Below, in pieces: positions 24,963 through 37,989 of a stretch of 64,000 nucleotides of DNA. Numbering within the stretch: position 1 is the first letter of the stretch; each line of letters opens with the position of its first letter. Made by a program: the position numbers and the translations under genes. Source of the DNA: Hofstenia miamia (Eukaryota; Xenacoelomorpha; Acoela); the NCBI GenBank assembly GCA_004352715.1, contig SCFE01000002.1:2479131-2543130 (forward strand), in the 5' to 3' direction. The notes under the pieces are model-generated. The model saw only the letters and a program-made list of their open reading frames with translations, was not told the origin of the DNA and did not search any database.

Positions 24963-27900
24963 GTAAGTAATTTGATTTGAATAAAATTGCTAATTTTATT
25001 AGTCTTGGTATAAAAACGTGAATTTTAATGCATTGTTCAATTTTTGGACTTCAGTAATTACTGTAAAATGGTTTCGATAGAGACAACCGAAAACAACTGT
25101 TCCAAAAATTAAGCTTTTGTTTATAAAATCCTAAGAAAATTAGTTGGTAACATAATGATATTCGCGTTATATTTTAAGAAAAAGAATGAAATATTGCATT
25201 TTTGAACTTAGGAGAATGTCTTACGTTATTTGGATTTGTTTCTTTGGTTAATGTATTTAAATGTGGAGATCGCATTTCAAAATAAAAGAATTATATATTC
25301 ATATTCTGCGCTATATATATTTAAATATACATGTATTTAACATAAATTTTAGCAGAAATTCTACTAAATGATTTTAAACAGATCGTAGATTTCAATAAAA
25401 AATGTGTGCAAGCACTTTCAGGAACAATGTAAATTGCCAAATTTATAAGTGAAGTAGTTAGAAATTTTAAAATCAGGTCGCAGAATCGTTTGCAAAACAT
25501 GCTTGAGTTATGTTAAAACACATTTTTCCATTGTAATTAAGCTTTGTAAAGCCTAGATAAAATACATCACTTCCTAAGCTGTTGAGAGCAAATTTCTCTT
25601 AGGGTTTTAAGAGCACCTAGTCCTCTATTAGTACGAAGGGGTGTTAGACAAAAATCTCCTTTCTACCTTTCCTAAAATTTAGAAAAGGACCAAAAATGGT
25701 TGGACAAAAATGAAACTTTTGATATCACACACGATAAACTCCCCTGTGCATATCATCTAAAAAACTGAAGCTCCATAAATGTGCAAAATCATCTAGGTTG
25801 ATATGATTATTTGAGATTTATAGAAGTTTGATGGATAAAAACTTAATGAAAAATAGTAATTTATCTGCATAGAAACATAAATTATTATTTCTCTATGTTT
25901 TAAGTGAACATTGTTTTACAGATTACTAGGATTATATACAAGTATGTACTACTGGGTATCCAAAAACAATTAATAGGATTTAAAATATCAATAAATTTTA
26001 AATAAATATTTATGCATTTCGAATATCTTTAAGTTATAAAAAATTCATTCATTCATTTCTTTCCTGTTGCAGTTAACAGAATTAATGGATTGTAATAGTT
26101 GAAGATGAGGTAAAATATTCATAAATGATTAAACTAAATAAGATATTTAAACCATTAAGGAATTTCAGAGTTAGTTAGGAAATGGAAGGAAGAGATTTTT
26201 ATCAAAAACTGGAATAGAAGAAATTCGAATGAAAGAATAGTACAAAAAAGCTGTGAAGCATTGAATGGGTGGGAGAACAATTGAATACAATCGTAATGAA
26301 AAGGTACGAAAGGTGTTGTAAAGTTGGCATTGAAAAATATTTAGTAGGAACAATCCAAGCAGCGATTTGAAATTGGTTTTTATAAACTTCAGATCACAGT
26401 TTTAAGATAATAATTCATATAATTTCTGTAAAACTGTACACATCTCATATAGTCTCTTTGGCTACAGATGGTCACCCATCTGTTTAAAAACAGCATTATC
26501 ATGTAAAACTATCCTTCATAACAGGTCTATAGATGTGATTACAGTAAATGCTGTTATGGATAAATTTCTGATTTACTGAATAAATGCATTGTATCTTCTT
26601 GTAGTTTGTATTTTATCATTCTATTTGTTATAATTAAGGAGTTATAGTCATTTCAATTCATAAACACACTGCATTTGAAGCCATCTCATTATAATTATCA
26701 TATGCTAGATTTCTCTTAAACTAAAAATCTGCTTTGTTGTCATGATATCTAAGAGTAATCTTTACTGGTTAGAGAATTACTAACCCATATTAGTGATATT
26801 TACATTTTAAAATTACATAAAATCTGGACTCTAGAGAAAGCTACTCTGCCACTACTAGATGTTTCTACTAATTATATCCTGAAAGAGATAGATTGTATAG
26901 GAAGGAATAACAAACTCAACCGATCTCAGCTTCGCAGGACTATAGCCTGCACAGAGTTGATTACTAGGAGATCAAAAAATTAGATATTCTGGTCTCTGAC
27001 TTCAAAATAGGTGCTGACGTAAGCAAATTGACTGCAATGCCAAACCATTTGAAAAATGTATTCCAAGATCCCAATAACGCTATTTGGCAGGTTGGTGGGC
27101 AATGATAAACTGAACAATTTGAGATTCGATATTATCCTCGCCTGACGTTCTCAAGTGAATTTATTGATGAAGATAGCAATAATGTAGTCACATTTGAATA
27201 TTTCTCTGGAATTTTATTAATTTCTAATTTGTAATTTCGTATTTCCTACGTCACCCTTGACGTCACCTCGTAATTTCGAGGTTAAGTTTCGTTGCAGTTA
27301 CTTTGTCCCCTCAATGTTATATGACGTGTTATTTTGCTTGCTCACTTGAATTTGCAAGCGAATGATCGCGTGATTTGAAATTGTAAACAATTAGCAGCTA
27401 ATGATTAACGCTTTGTATAAATAGGGTACGATTGTAGCAGCCGTTTTTTCGGACACTGTCCTCGGCAAACAAAACTAGAATCAAGTTTTGCTTAAACTGA
27501 AACGTGTTCTTTTCCTCCGATGTTTACCTTTCGTTTAATTATTCGGATTATCTTTAATATAATGATTGCTTAAGTCACGGCGACTATTTGGGAGTCCTGC
27601 TAACCTGGCACCAGTGTGATGCGTAACGCTGGATGGTTTGCAGCCTAAATCGTGGTTCGTATTAGGTTACGACTAGGTATAGGGAAATAAATTTTTGGTT
27701 CTTGTCATACATGCACTTATAACAACTGACACCGAGATTAAATTATGCCATTGGCGAACGTGAAATGCGCAGTAATTATGCGCTATTTAATAGTTAGCTG
27801 AGAGATAAAAACCACTTCGAGACTCCTACTTTGCACTGAGATAGAAATTAAACGTTGAGACAAGCAAGCACCGCACCCTCGAATCACAAGCTGCCTTCCC

Positions 27901-30900
27901 CTCAGGTAGCACTCCGGCTGGACGCCGTATGAAATGGTCATCCTGGTTACAAGTTACATTGGATGAATTACCGATGCTATCAGTTATTATGATCTCTTGT
28001 TATTTATTTTGTTGGAATCGTGGCTGCTCTATGTGGGCCTCAATTGTAACCTTCTTGCAGAGTCACTTAGTTTCTTTTTGGTAATGCCGTTATAGTCCCC
28101 AGCCACCGATTCTACAATAAAAATGCAAATTTTTTAGACAAATATGTGTAGAACTAGATTAATAATGACAGTATGATTTTTATTTTTAGACTTTGTCTTG
28201 CTAAGAACATTTTAGTAAAAGTAAAAAAATCAGGTTTAAATCTTCTTTGAAAATTAGAGATATAATAGAATTTATCAAGGAGGTGCTTCTTCAGCTCCCC
28301 TCCCCCTGCCCCCTGATCGAGATAGGGTTAAGAATTAATTGATATTTAAAGGCTAAAATTTGTATGTTTGTCAAATGTTAGACATCAGATTAATATAAGT
28401 TAGAAAATTAACAATAAGTTTTAGAAGTATGACACGAGTAGCTAGGCAACTACCACCCTGGGCAACTATTCAATTCTTCCATACTTATGTTTTGAGTTGC
28501 TATAATTAGAAAAATATGTTATTTACTGACTTGGAGAGGATACTTGATAAACATTTTGATGTACAATTTGGATGGGAATTAAATGTCCATATGAAAATCT
28601 TTTCTTAAACTAAGAAAATTATTACTAAATCACTACTCTTTCAAAAACAGCTCATTATTAGGGCAACCAAATGCCATAAATGCTACCGTTGTTGCAATTT
28701 GGGTGGCTTTAGATCACAAAACAGGATTTTTGTATCTTAGACTTAGTGCACTCAGAAAGGCATTTTTGTGAACATCTTTTAGTGTTTTATTGTTTTCAAG
28801 AATATTTTAATATCTTTACTAACAATGAAATTGTTTATATAGCAACATATGTGCATAAATTTAATTGTTGCTTAAATTCAGCTAAAGTTGCCTTACCCGC
28901 ANTGTTCTTTAATTCTTCTTGATAGTTTTCTACTAGAAAAACCAATATAATCTTCACCACAGGTGCATTTGATTTGATAAATNAGAAGTATGACACGAGT
29001 AGCTAGGCAACTACCACCCTGGGCAACTATTCAATTCTTCCATACTTATGTTTTGAGTTGCTATAATTAGAAAAATATGTTATTTACTGACTTGGAGAGG
29101 ATACTTGATAAACATTTTGATGTACAATTTGGATGGGAATTAAATGTCCATATGAAAATCTTTTCTTAAACTAAGAAAATTATTACTAAATCACTACTCT
29201 TTCAAAAACAGCTCATTATTAGGGCAACCAAATGCCATAAATGCTACCGTTGTTGCAATTTGGGTGGCTTTAGATCACAAAACAGGATTTTTGTATCTTA
29301 GACTTAGTGCACTCAGAAAGGCATTTTTGTGAACATCTTTTAGTGTTTTATTGTTTTCAAGAATATTTTAATATCTTTACTAACAATGAAATTGTTTATA
29401 TAGCAACATATGTGCATAAATTTAATTGTTGCTTAAATTCAGCTAAAGTTGCCTTACCCGCAATTCAAAGGGCATGTTAAGCAATAACTCAACAGATTAT
29501 CTATATAAATATATCCTGCTCTCTTTGTTAAAAAAAAGAAAAAGTTTATTCATTAATAACCATTAGTTAATTTAGTTATGCAAGGTAAATTATTGTCTTC
29601 TCAAAATACTAGTGAATTTGCATTAACACCAACGAAGAGATTTTTTGTAAATACTGTGATACTTTAATTACCTCGGAAAAAATACTTTTTTGATCAGAAT
29701 AGAGTCTTAGCGAAATTGCGTTTTTCATTTAAAGTCTCTTCTAGCAAACAAACTTTTATTTGTTACTGTAATTTAACAATAATTTATCATTTTGTATTTT
29801 CAATTGTGATTTTGACTGCATTTTTTAATATATGAGTGCATATTTGGTGCAAATTTAAAAGAGCGTTTTTTAAAGCCATTTGCCCATTTATAAGTGCCAT
29901 TTTTGACCTATTTTCAGGTTCCTCTATTCATTATACATTATTCAAACTCATGAAAAACCTACATAGCTTATAACATCGTATTGGCTGAGCATAATCATGG
30001 TTACCGGTAAACGCTGCAAGGGCATTTTTGAGGCCATGGGGTTTGATACCTGCCTGCAATTTTGTTTTTGTATCTGTCTTAAAAAATTGTCCATGCTCTT
30101 GATACTTTGACACAGATATTAAAAAAATTGTGTAAATAATATAAATATATTAGAAAAACGTCAGATAAAAAATCTTCAGAGGCTATTTTTGAGGCGTTAC
30201 ACTACGTCAATATTAAAATTGCATTGTTTCGTCATTTTTCATATGCTACTATATAAATTGAGAGAGATAGACCTACATATTTTGTAAATATTTAAAATGT
30301 CACCCCTTTCTACTATTAATCCTAAAAACTGCAACTGAGAATGTTTAATTCATTTGTGGTAGCTTTTTATTTTTATTCCTAAGAATATCAGCTGTTCAAT
30401 ATTGCCAAAGTTTTAATAAGTGAAACGCCTGCCCATGTCCTATGTTCTGAAGTTGATTCGATTATCTCACTCCATGACTCGATGTCCCAAATTTTGGCAT
30501 GCACCTGCATTCTTGAAAATAGGAATAGTGGAAATAGTGTCGCGGAGGTCTTGATGATTCACAGGATTTAACCGGACCCGGAACTTAGTCTTATAGAACT
30601 CCACGCTCAACTCTTCTGAGGTACCCGAGGTTATTTCTTGCTTGCGAAATATGAGCTAGCTTTCAAAGCAGCTTATGAGCTACATGGGCAGACACCTGTC
30701 TCTCAGTATGTTGATTTGACGGTAGTGCAGATGTCAGGATCTTCTAGCATCTGTGTGATTTTGCTTACGAACGTAATTATTGGAGCAGTGGTTAAATGAT
30801 TAAGACGGCGGGAAATTGGTTTTTAGAAATAGCTGCAAGAAGGGTGAAGTTGCCACACATAAAATATTTTTCCGTTTTCGAATAAGAGTAATAATTTCAT

Positions 30901-33831
30901 AATTGTCGGAAAAGTTAGCGATTCTACAGGAATGACGATGACGAACGCATGATAAAGTGGGTCAGTAATCATGTGGTAAGGCGCCTTGCACAACTTGCAG
31001 GGGATCTCATCAAACTTGAAGGTTTTCGAGATTTGATAGACTTTATTTCTTGCATACTTGATGAGGAATGGTAAAGAAATTCAGTTATAGCTATTATTAT
31101 GGTATAGAGTTTTAGGCCTCAGAAAATAATGTATCAAGAATCAAGAGTATAGTATGTATGTCTATATTAGTAAACCAAAATATATTACTATTATCTAAAG
31201 AAGAAATCGTTTATTAAAGAAAACAATTTTATACTGTCAGATTGCCATTAACAAAATGCAATTCTCAATAAATATGTTATTGTAGGGTACTAACTTGTAG
31301 TGATTGCAAATTGGTAGATCAAAAAGGGAAGTGATCCTCAAAGGATAAGATATTGAAAGTAAATTTACAAGTATTGCATATCGAAGCCAGTGGCGCAAGA
31401 TTGGGAGGTTAAGTACAACATATATAGATAAAAATTTTAAAACAAGTTGGCAAAATGGCATTTTTTAGAGTCTACATTTTTTTAAAATTTTGGGGGGCTT
31501 TCCCTGGTCTTGGTCACGACTGAGATGTCTCGCTGTCAAAAAATCTTGGGTATGCCCCTGACAGAAGCAGCTTCTTGTTGTATATACTAAGGCTATTTTT
31601 AACTTGATTAAATCTTAACAAAAGCATCAATGATTACAAAGATCCAAACGTTTGACCTGATTTAGCACGAAAATATTCCTTCATAATTACGTATTCTTAG
31701 CAATTGTATGTATATATATATAAAAATGTTTTGCTTATATTCAACATTAAGAAATCAAAATTATTATTACCAATTATGAAAAAATAAATTAGAAAATTAG
31801 AATAATGAGAAAGTAAAACATTTAAAAATATCAAAAAATAAAATTGATTATAATTTCATTGATGATAACACTTCAGTTGTTACAAGATTTCAATTATTCT
31901 GAAATCATAGTAATTTCTTAGCTATTTAGTTTAAACTTAATTGTCGTGTTTAATCTTTATAAAGTATTTTATCATTTCCTCATTTAGGATACAGGACCTA
32001 CTAAATAGTATACAGTGGCGTCACTGCACACTTAGTGGCCCAGTGTTCGATGTCAATATTGGGGCTTTTGCTACACCCCCACATCCTCCACAATTTTATG
32101 CATTAAGTTTTTAGTACCCATTTTAGCTAATAGTAGATGCTTCTTATTTCTTAATACTTTGTATATATACATGTGTAAGTACTTGCCCAACTATTCGGCC
32201 TCCAAAATTTATGTAATTACTTTGGTATTTGCTATTTTGTGCCCTAAAAGACTACACATTCCAAACGTGGGGCCAATAATTTGCTTAAAATAACGTCTAA
32301 TATTTGTTTACCACTAGTGGGGGGTGTGACCAGACCCCCTCAGTGATGCCACTGCTGATATGGCGAGCATTTAAACACAATGCTAGCCCAGGTTCTGCTT
32401 TTGTCAAACGATTTGTTCCAATTGAACACCAGGGGATATCTAGTCTAACTGCTTAGCTAAATACGCCAACATGTAACAAATAGGAGATCAAAATCCTCCA
32501 CCACGTCCCCAACGAGTTTGAAGTACTTTTTCAGATCACCTACAGATTATTTTGTCAAAGCGAATCCACGTCCTCATCCTGGCAATCACATTTGGCTTGG
32601 TGTATTCCACAAAGTATCTTAAATCTTATAAATAGTCATCCTTTGAAATAAAATGATCACTATTATGCATGATTAATATAAATTTGAACAGAGCCATGTG
32701 TGTTAGATTGGCTTAGATTTGTACAATTTTCGTATTTTATTATAAAACCGTTGTTCAAAATAAACCTTCTAATTAAAACAAGCCCATTAAAAATATGCAA
32801 ATATTGCAAAATATCCCTTAATTAAAGTACATGGCGATACCTTTTAGTAATAAACTATAGTCTCAAAATATTTGCTGGGTATTTTGAATACATTATAGAC
32901 AACTTTTATACTAGAGCCGAGGATTAATTCAAACTTTTGTATTTTACTCCACCCTAGTGCATGGGGAAATTAGATTTCTTTGCAGAAAAACTATTTTAGA
33001 ACTTTTTTTAGTTATAAATCCCCATCTAACGATTATTGCATGCGATCGTACCATGGTCGCTTACAGCTGATCGCCTGTGAAAATGGGACCGTTCTTTGGA
33101 CTACAGGCGATAAGAGAAAAAGTAAAATTGTAAATATGCATAAGGATATTGGCATAATTATGAATCCTGGCTGTCAATACGTACTTCAACTTGATGGTAA
33201 CTTTGTGGCATATTCCAATGGGTATGTCAATTAATATAAAGTAGAATGAAATGTAAGCAGGTATAATAATATATCATATTTTTTTATATATATAGAAGAA
33301 TATATAAAGAAATTCATTTATAATGTGTGAATTTTTTGTACCAGTATTTGTGTATGGAATTGCAAATGCAAAATTAACTTAGAATTGAAATATACATATT
33401 TCGAACCAAGTCTTGTAAAAAGAATTTCATCTTTACGTGCAGTAGAATACAAGTTTGGAAAATAGAATCATTCCTGAAATTCTGTTTGCTTGCAAGACAT
33501 TTGGTGCATACGAATGAACTTTGATCACAAAAAATGAAAAAAATGTTAAAACCTAAGAAATGTTAACATAATAGACGTTCAAGTTCACTTAAAATGCTTT
33601 TTAAAAATTTCAGTTTTTCAATCAACATGATTTCTTGTATATGTATTCACACCACACTAAATACTATGTAAAATCCTTCTTGGACAATACTTAGCGCACA
33701 TTTTCTCAAATTCACATTATACTTTACGCCAGAATATTGAGTTTGGCAAAACAGGCAGCATATCAGTTTTTAAAAGTGTTTAGTGAAGACATTTGCGTTT
33801 TACAAATATTTTTAAAAAAATTTGAATATAA

Positions 33832-33870
<39 letters not shown>

Positions 33871-34683
33871 TTGTAATTGACTATAGCATGATCAACACTT
33901 TGCAGGACTTGCAATTACAATAACTTAATGTATAATATAAAAAATGGAATTATTTCAAACGTGATGTCCCGCCAAAATATAAATTATATATTTTAAATAT
34001 AATGCTGTATTTTCCCAAAAAATAATTAAATTTGTAAATGCTGNGACATCTTCGCAGAGATGTGGAGATCAAACAATCATTGCGACTTTCAATCATAACA
34101 AATGAAAACGCGACGCTTTTATCAATTACCATTGAATCTATGCCCTGTTCAAAGACTGCTTGGCAATCAGTCTATTAAAGTTAAGTGATATGAAGTTGTA
34201 TAAAGAAATCCCTACTATTCTTAAAGAGCATGGGTTTGATCTGGCCATACTGGCTAGCTCCGCTATTGGAGATTACGTTTTTATTCATCACAAATATNCT
34301 GTATTTTCCCAAAAAATAATTAAATTTGTAAATGCTGCTCACAAGAATTTGAAAAGGCTCCAACTCTAAATATTACAAAACATTTCATATAGTCTTTTTC
34401 GACGCCTCTGCTTGTATTACATAGAAACTTACTACCAAGCCTCATATACAGGTTATATTCATAACACAAAATACTGTAACCCTATTTTTTAACATAAAAT
34501 TCATTGCTTTATAATTTTAGAACACCTGTTTGGCATACCGATACTGCTGGAACAAAAAATATGTTGTGTGTAAAAGACCCTTCTAAGAGTGGTAAAACAC
34601 CTGCTAGAATCGTTCTATATAAAATCTTAACTAATGAAATTCGATGGTCCAGTGATAGTGGCAAGGATTGGTCCGTTTATTGA
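24808..34683 (+). CDS. bulb-type (B_lectin) mannose-binding-like secreted lectin, copy B, complete
   Basis: join(24808..24962,33012..33221,34521..34683), 175 residues. Residues 1-17 form a signal peptide (MINK, then a hydrophobic IILATFILNIA stretch, cleavage about C17/G18). Exon 1 ends TG|GTAAGT and joins T at 33012 to make Cys52. The B_lectin domain spans about 52-175: HGRLQ, ENGTVLWTTGD, the sugar-binding motif QLDGNFVAY at 111-119, TPVWHTDTAG and a final IRWSSDSGKDW. Only one canonical QxDxNxVxY is present; plant and fish homologues often have two or three. Cys74 and Cys106 are absent in copy A and could form a copy-specific disulphide. AATAAA lies at 34727-34732. Family knowledge suggests a secreted glycan-binding recognition protein; partner and ligand cannot be seen here. 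Confidence 0.85.
24990..27225. other. intron 1 of lectin copy B, no feature recognised
   Basis: AT-rich. A moderately GC-richer patch at 26850-27130 contains no recognisable frame or repeat end. Confidence 0.5.
27230..27930 (+). other. GC-richer promoter-like or LTR-like segment
   Basis: Stands out from AT-rich flanks. It carries a full CRE palindrome TGACGTCA at 27258-27265, a second CGTCA at 27249, a TGACGTG at 27323 and a TATA box TATAAATA at 27416-27423. The following leader has no long frame but contains an ATGCCATTGGCGAACGTG start-like word near 27745. A TGGCACCAG word at 27608 could be a primer-binding site. Either a retroelement LTR plus leader or a promoter of an unrecognised transcript; ends were not defined. 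Confidence 0.3.
28423..28901. repeat. 479-bp direct duplication, copy 1
   Basis: From AGAAGTATGACACGAG to CCTTACCCGCA, repeated at 28984-29462. Copy 1 ends exactly at a single N (28902) and copy 2 begins exactly after a single N (28983). An 80-base unique piece lies between the Ns. Confidence 0.9.
28984..29462. repeat. 479-bp direct duplication, copy 2
   Basis: Second copy of 28423-28901, apparently identical. The position relative to the single Ns indicates a scaffold-joining artefact rather than a biological tandem duplication. Confidence 0.9.
29463..31387. other. intron 1 of lectin copy B, no gene recognised
   Basis: A GC-richer stretch at 30420-31060 (for example GCGGAGGTC, GGACCCGGAACTT, GGCGCCTTGCACAAC) looks like an old transposon or exon relic, but I cannot read a family from either strand. 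Confidence 0.35.
31388..31561. mobile_element. short hAT-type MITE, CAGTGGCG end
   Basis: Left CCAGTGGCGCAAGATTGGGAGG is inverted relative to right CTTGGGTATGCCCCTGAC. The shared pattern CAGkGGCGyA..CCCAAG is degenerate. Confidence 0.35.
32013..32354. mobile_element. hAT-type MITE with CAGTGGCGTCACTG ends
   Basis: The left end CAGTGGCGTCACTG and the inverted right end (reading CAGTGGCATCACTG on the other strand) match at 13 of 14. The interior has GGGGGTGTGACC/CACCCCCACA inverted words near the ends. No clear 8-bp target duplication. No coding capacity. Confidence 0.6.
33012..33221 (+). CDS. lectin copy B, exon 2 (B_lectin core)
   Basis: Acceptor CTTTTTTTAG, donor ATGG|GTATGT. It has 210 nt like copy A. 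The nearer AG at 32985 would give the wrong phase (TGA at the junction), so 33012 is chosen. Confidence 0.85.
33833..33868. repeat. (TA)n microsatellite
   Basis: Pure TA run in intron 2 of lectin copy B. Confidence 0.95.
34005..34337. repeat. 39-bp direct duplication bounded by single Ns
   Basis: CTGTATTTTCCCAAAAAATAATT... occurs at 34005-34043 (followed by N at 34044) and 34299-34337 (preceded by N at 34298). A small contig appears to have been inserted between overlapping ends in intron 2 of lectin copy B; it does not touch the exons. Confidence 0.8.
34521..34683 (+). CDS. lectin copy B, exon 3
   Basis: Acceptor TATAATTTTAG; A completes GGA. It encodes TPVWHTDTAGTKNMLCVKD and ends WSVY-TGA. 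Parallel to copy A exon 3. Confidence 0.85.
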
Positions 34684-34739
34684 TTTCCCTATCTCTTCAA
34701 ATATTATACTGTTTTATAGTTATTGAAATAAATACATTG

Positions 34740-37700
34740 AATTACATAGTATTTTGTAATACGGTTCAGGACAAAAAATCTTCCTAAAAAAGTTACTTTT
34801 AAATAAGATTGATAACACAAAGTTTATATGACAGAAATACTTTTTAGAGATTCTATCAATAATTATTCTATTTACACAATTAGGAATCACTATTAGGTGT
34901 TCTTAATCGTAGTTGTTCCACATTTACGTTGGGCATCAAGCAAATCCACAATTATGATTACATTCTTCTTCACACATTTGAAACCATGAGCTAGCTGCAA
35001 ATTTAAATCCCTATTTTGCTAAAAAAAACTATTCAAGATAAAAATCAAACCAATTTCCTACATCTCATCAATCGGATTCGAGTTGTCGTGATCCAATTCT
35101 CTGCATTATTCCTAAAAGAAACCTCTGATAATTTTATAATAGCGGCCTCCTTTGTGAAGAAGCTTGCCTTGCGACAAGCACTCTGTTATCATACCACTGT
35201 TGCAGAATTCAACTCTGGATTTTGAACTTTTCACAAATGATCACTGAATAAGTTTTTTTTTTAAGAAATCAATTAAAGATAGTTCGAATCCTTTTGAATT
35301 TGGTAACTGTTCTAAGCATCTCCATTATTCAACTATGTATACTGGATTTCCTGAAAACCTGATTGAAGGTGTAGCACAATACAAGAAACACTTTTTAATG
35401 TTATGTTCTGATTGTATTCATTCAAATGGTTTTAATCTAAACTTTTCACGTAATTAAAAGTGCAATGAACCATTCTAAGAACTTGTTAAGCGAAAATAAT
35501 TCATTAATAAAGGGTATTCAAAAAATACTTAAAAAAGTAATTCTTCATAGTTCTTGTCACTTAAAGAAGACTTACAGAAAATTTTTAAATTGATCTATCC
35601 TGACAGTCAAGATCGTCTTCGCCGCATAAATATTACTGGAAACTCTATACATGCTATATTAAAAACAATTTCTTAGCAACATATTGCCTTTAACACTGAA
35701 TATTATCCAAAACGTCATTAGACTCAAAAAATATAATAATATACCTAAAATGTCTCGACCATTAGTAGTTGATATTGGATAAGTGTGGAATAGAAGACTA
35801 ATCATGTCTTTTGGACGATTATGCAAATACATATAAGGTTTACATTAAAGATTAATTGAATGAGGCTGATTGATCTCAAGAAAGAGCATTACTAAAAGTA
35901 AGATATGAATTACTAACAAATCACCACGTAGAATGAAATAGAATACTTATTAAAAATTTATAGCTTATGTTGATAATATTTACTTATAAGAAATATTACA
36001 AAGTCCATTTATTAAGTCTATTGCTGATGTTTACTAAAGCAATAATTTATACTATGTAACTAAGAAATTTAATAACATAAAGATCTAAACATCAGAAGCA
36101 TAGTGGCACAAAAACAGGAAGAACTAGAAATTAGTGAAGCTATTGGAAACAATACGATTTTTGTATTCACCCAAACTTGTTCATAGAAAGAAATTAGGCT
36201 CATTTAATAATCTGAGGAATATTATCTTCAATTTCACGCATATGAAATTTGCTATGTTAATACATTAGTGAGACAATGAAATAATAAATTCTGACGTTTC
36301 TTTATCATCTAGAAAAGGCTCTATGATCATTCCCTGTCAGGAACGTTTAGTCAGACACATCACTAGTGCATATTATATTGTTATCTCTTAAAGCACTTGC
36401 CAGGATTTTTAAAAATTTTATTCCCGACGTCGATTTTTCAATAGAAAAATTGAAAGTGTCTATTTCAAACAAATTTGCTAATTGCATAGTTTCGAAATTA
36501 GTTCAAATGGCATTGTAATACGATTTTATATCTGAAAAGATTTAGAAAATATATAAATTTTGTATTTGCCAAAGTTTGTGGGTTGGGGCCGGGATTCAGG
36601 ATCTCATAGAATGTATGTAGAAATAATTTGCAATCACGAATTATTCAATATATTATAATGCAATTATCATATTTTTCTTTCAAATCAATATCGGAAAGCC
36701 GGGTTCAGGCTGAACAGGTTAAACAGATACATAATTGCTTTAATGTGGGTAGAAAAAGCTATGAAATTGCAAATTATTCAAAAACTTAACACGTAGGGCA
36801 TTTGATTGAAAATTAAATATTACATTTAGAAAAGTCCTCTAAAGTAGTCTCTGACATGGCCTACTATATTTTCGTTAATGACTTGTTATCAGTTATATCA
36901 ACCATTTTTAAATGAAATTTTAGACAACAATCGTTAATATCTCAGCGAGTTTTCATCGTATAGAATTCGCACCCAGTATTTGAAGCTAGGATCTATATGG
37001 TAAAAGCTACGAGGCGCCTTGGCGCCGAGAAATTTCTTGTATTAAAAAATATATTAATGTAGAATGAAATATATGATACATGCCACGAGGCTTCTTAAGA
37101 AATATTCAAAGCTTTTTACATAGACACATCTATGTGGTAGGGCGCACTTATGCAATGATAGAGATTAATGCTCAAACATATTCTTATGCCTGAAATACAT
37201 GCAAATATGATTTTATTCAATGAAAAATAAGATTTTTGTAAAAATATTCAAATTATTTTCATAATTAGTGTTAAGATAATGAGGCGGTCTAATGCCCATA
37301 GAAGCAACAACTATCTTGAAGTATTTTGGATTTTGAAGACAATCTATGTGCGTCCCGTCCATGCGCGTTGTGCACAAAGTCAGATCTTTTCGCCCGTAGA
37401 GGACAGAGCCAGGTCATGAATTTTAGTCGAAAAAGAAAGAAGAAAAAATTCTCTATCTTGTGGTGCTCCTAGATTTTCAATTTTTTCATTAGTTTGTGAG
37501 TTATAGACGGTTAAAATTTTTGTTGAAGTCATCACACATTTTGAAAAATTTCTAGTGGTAATAGGGTTAATTTGTTATTTAGCAAGGAAAATAATTTAAA
37601 ATGTATGATTACTAGATACATGCAAGTAAGAAAGGTAATGAATAAATTTGTTTGAATTCCACATTTGTGTTATTATCTATGAAGCTAGCATTTACACTGA

Positions 37701-37780
37701 TCTTGTGTAGTTCCAATTTTCGGCAGGATATAAAACAATTTGTCATATTACACCAGTCTCGTTTAGACAAAAAACTTTAA
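34740..37780. other. intergenic, no gene recognised
   Basis: AT-rich. Frames near 35016-35225 and 35290-35460 read like decayed coding sequence (several dozen residues without low complexity) but match no family I can name. Confidence 0.4.
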
Positions 37781-37867
37781 TCTGTAAAAAAAATATGTAT
37801 GTAGTGGCGTCGCTAGCAAAGCTAGGGGGAGGCACAAGACTCAAGAAGGGGACAAATTCCTTCTCAC

Positions 37868-37989
37868 ACAACATTATATATATATAAACACATACATACA
37901 TACATATGTGTGTATACATACATATGGGTATACATACATATGTGTATACATATACATACATATGTGTTTATATATATATATATATATAT
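37868..37989. repeat. complex TA/CATA/TGTATA microsatellite
   Basis: Interspersed ATATAT, CATACATA and TGTGTATACATA units ending in a pure TA run next to a TGTGGCATC start. Confidence 0.9.

Noticed and set aside
35270-35300. GTTCGAATCC resembling a tRNA T-loop
   Set aside because: No cloverleaf arms or anticodon stem can be drawn around it.
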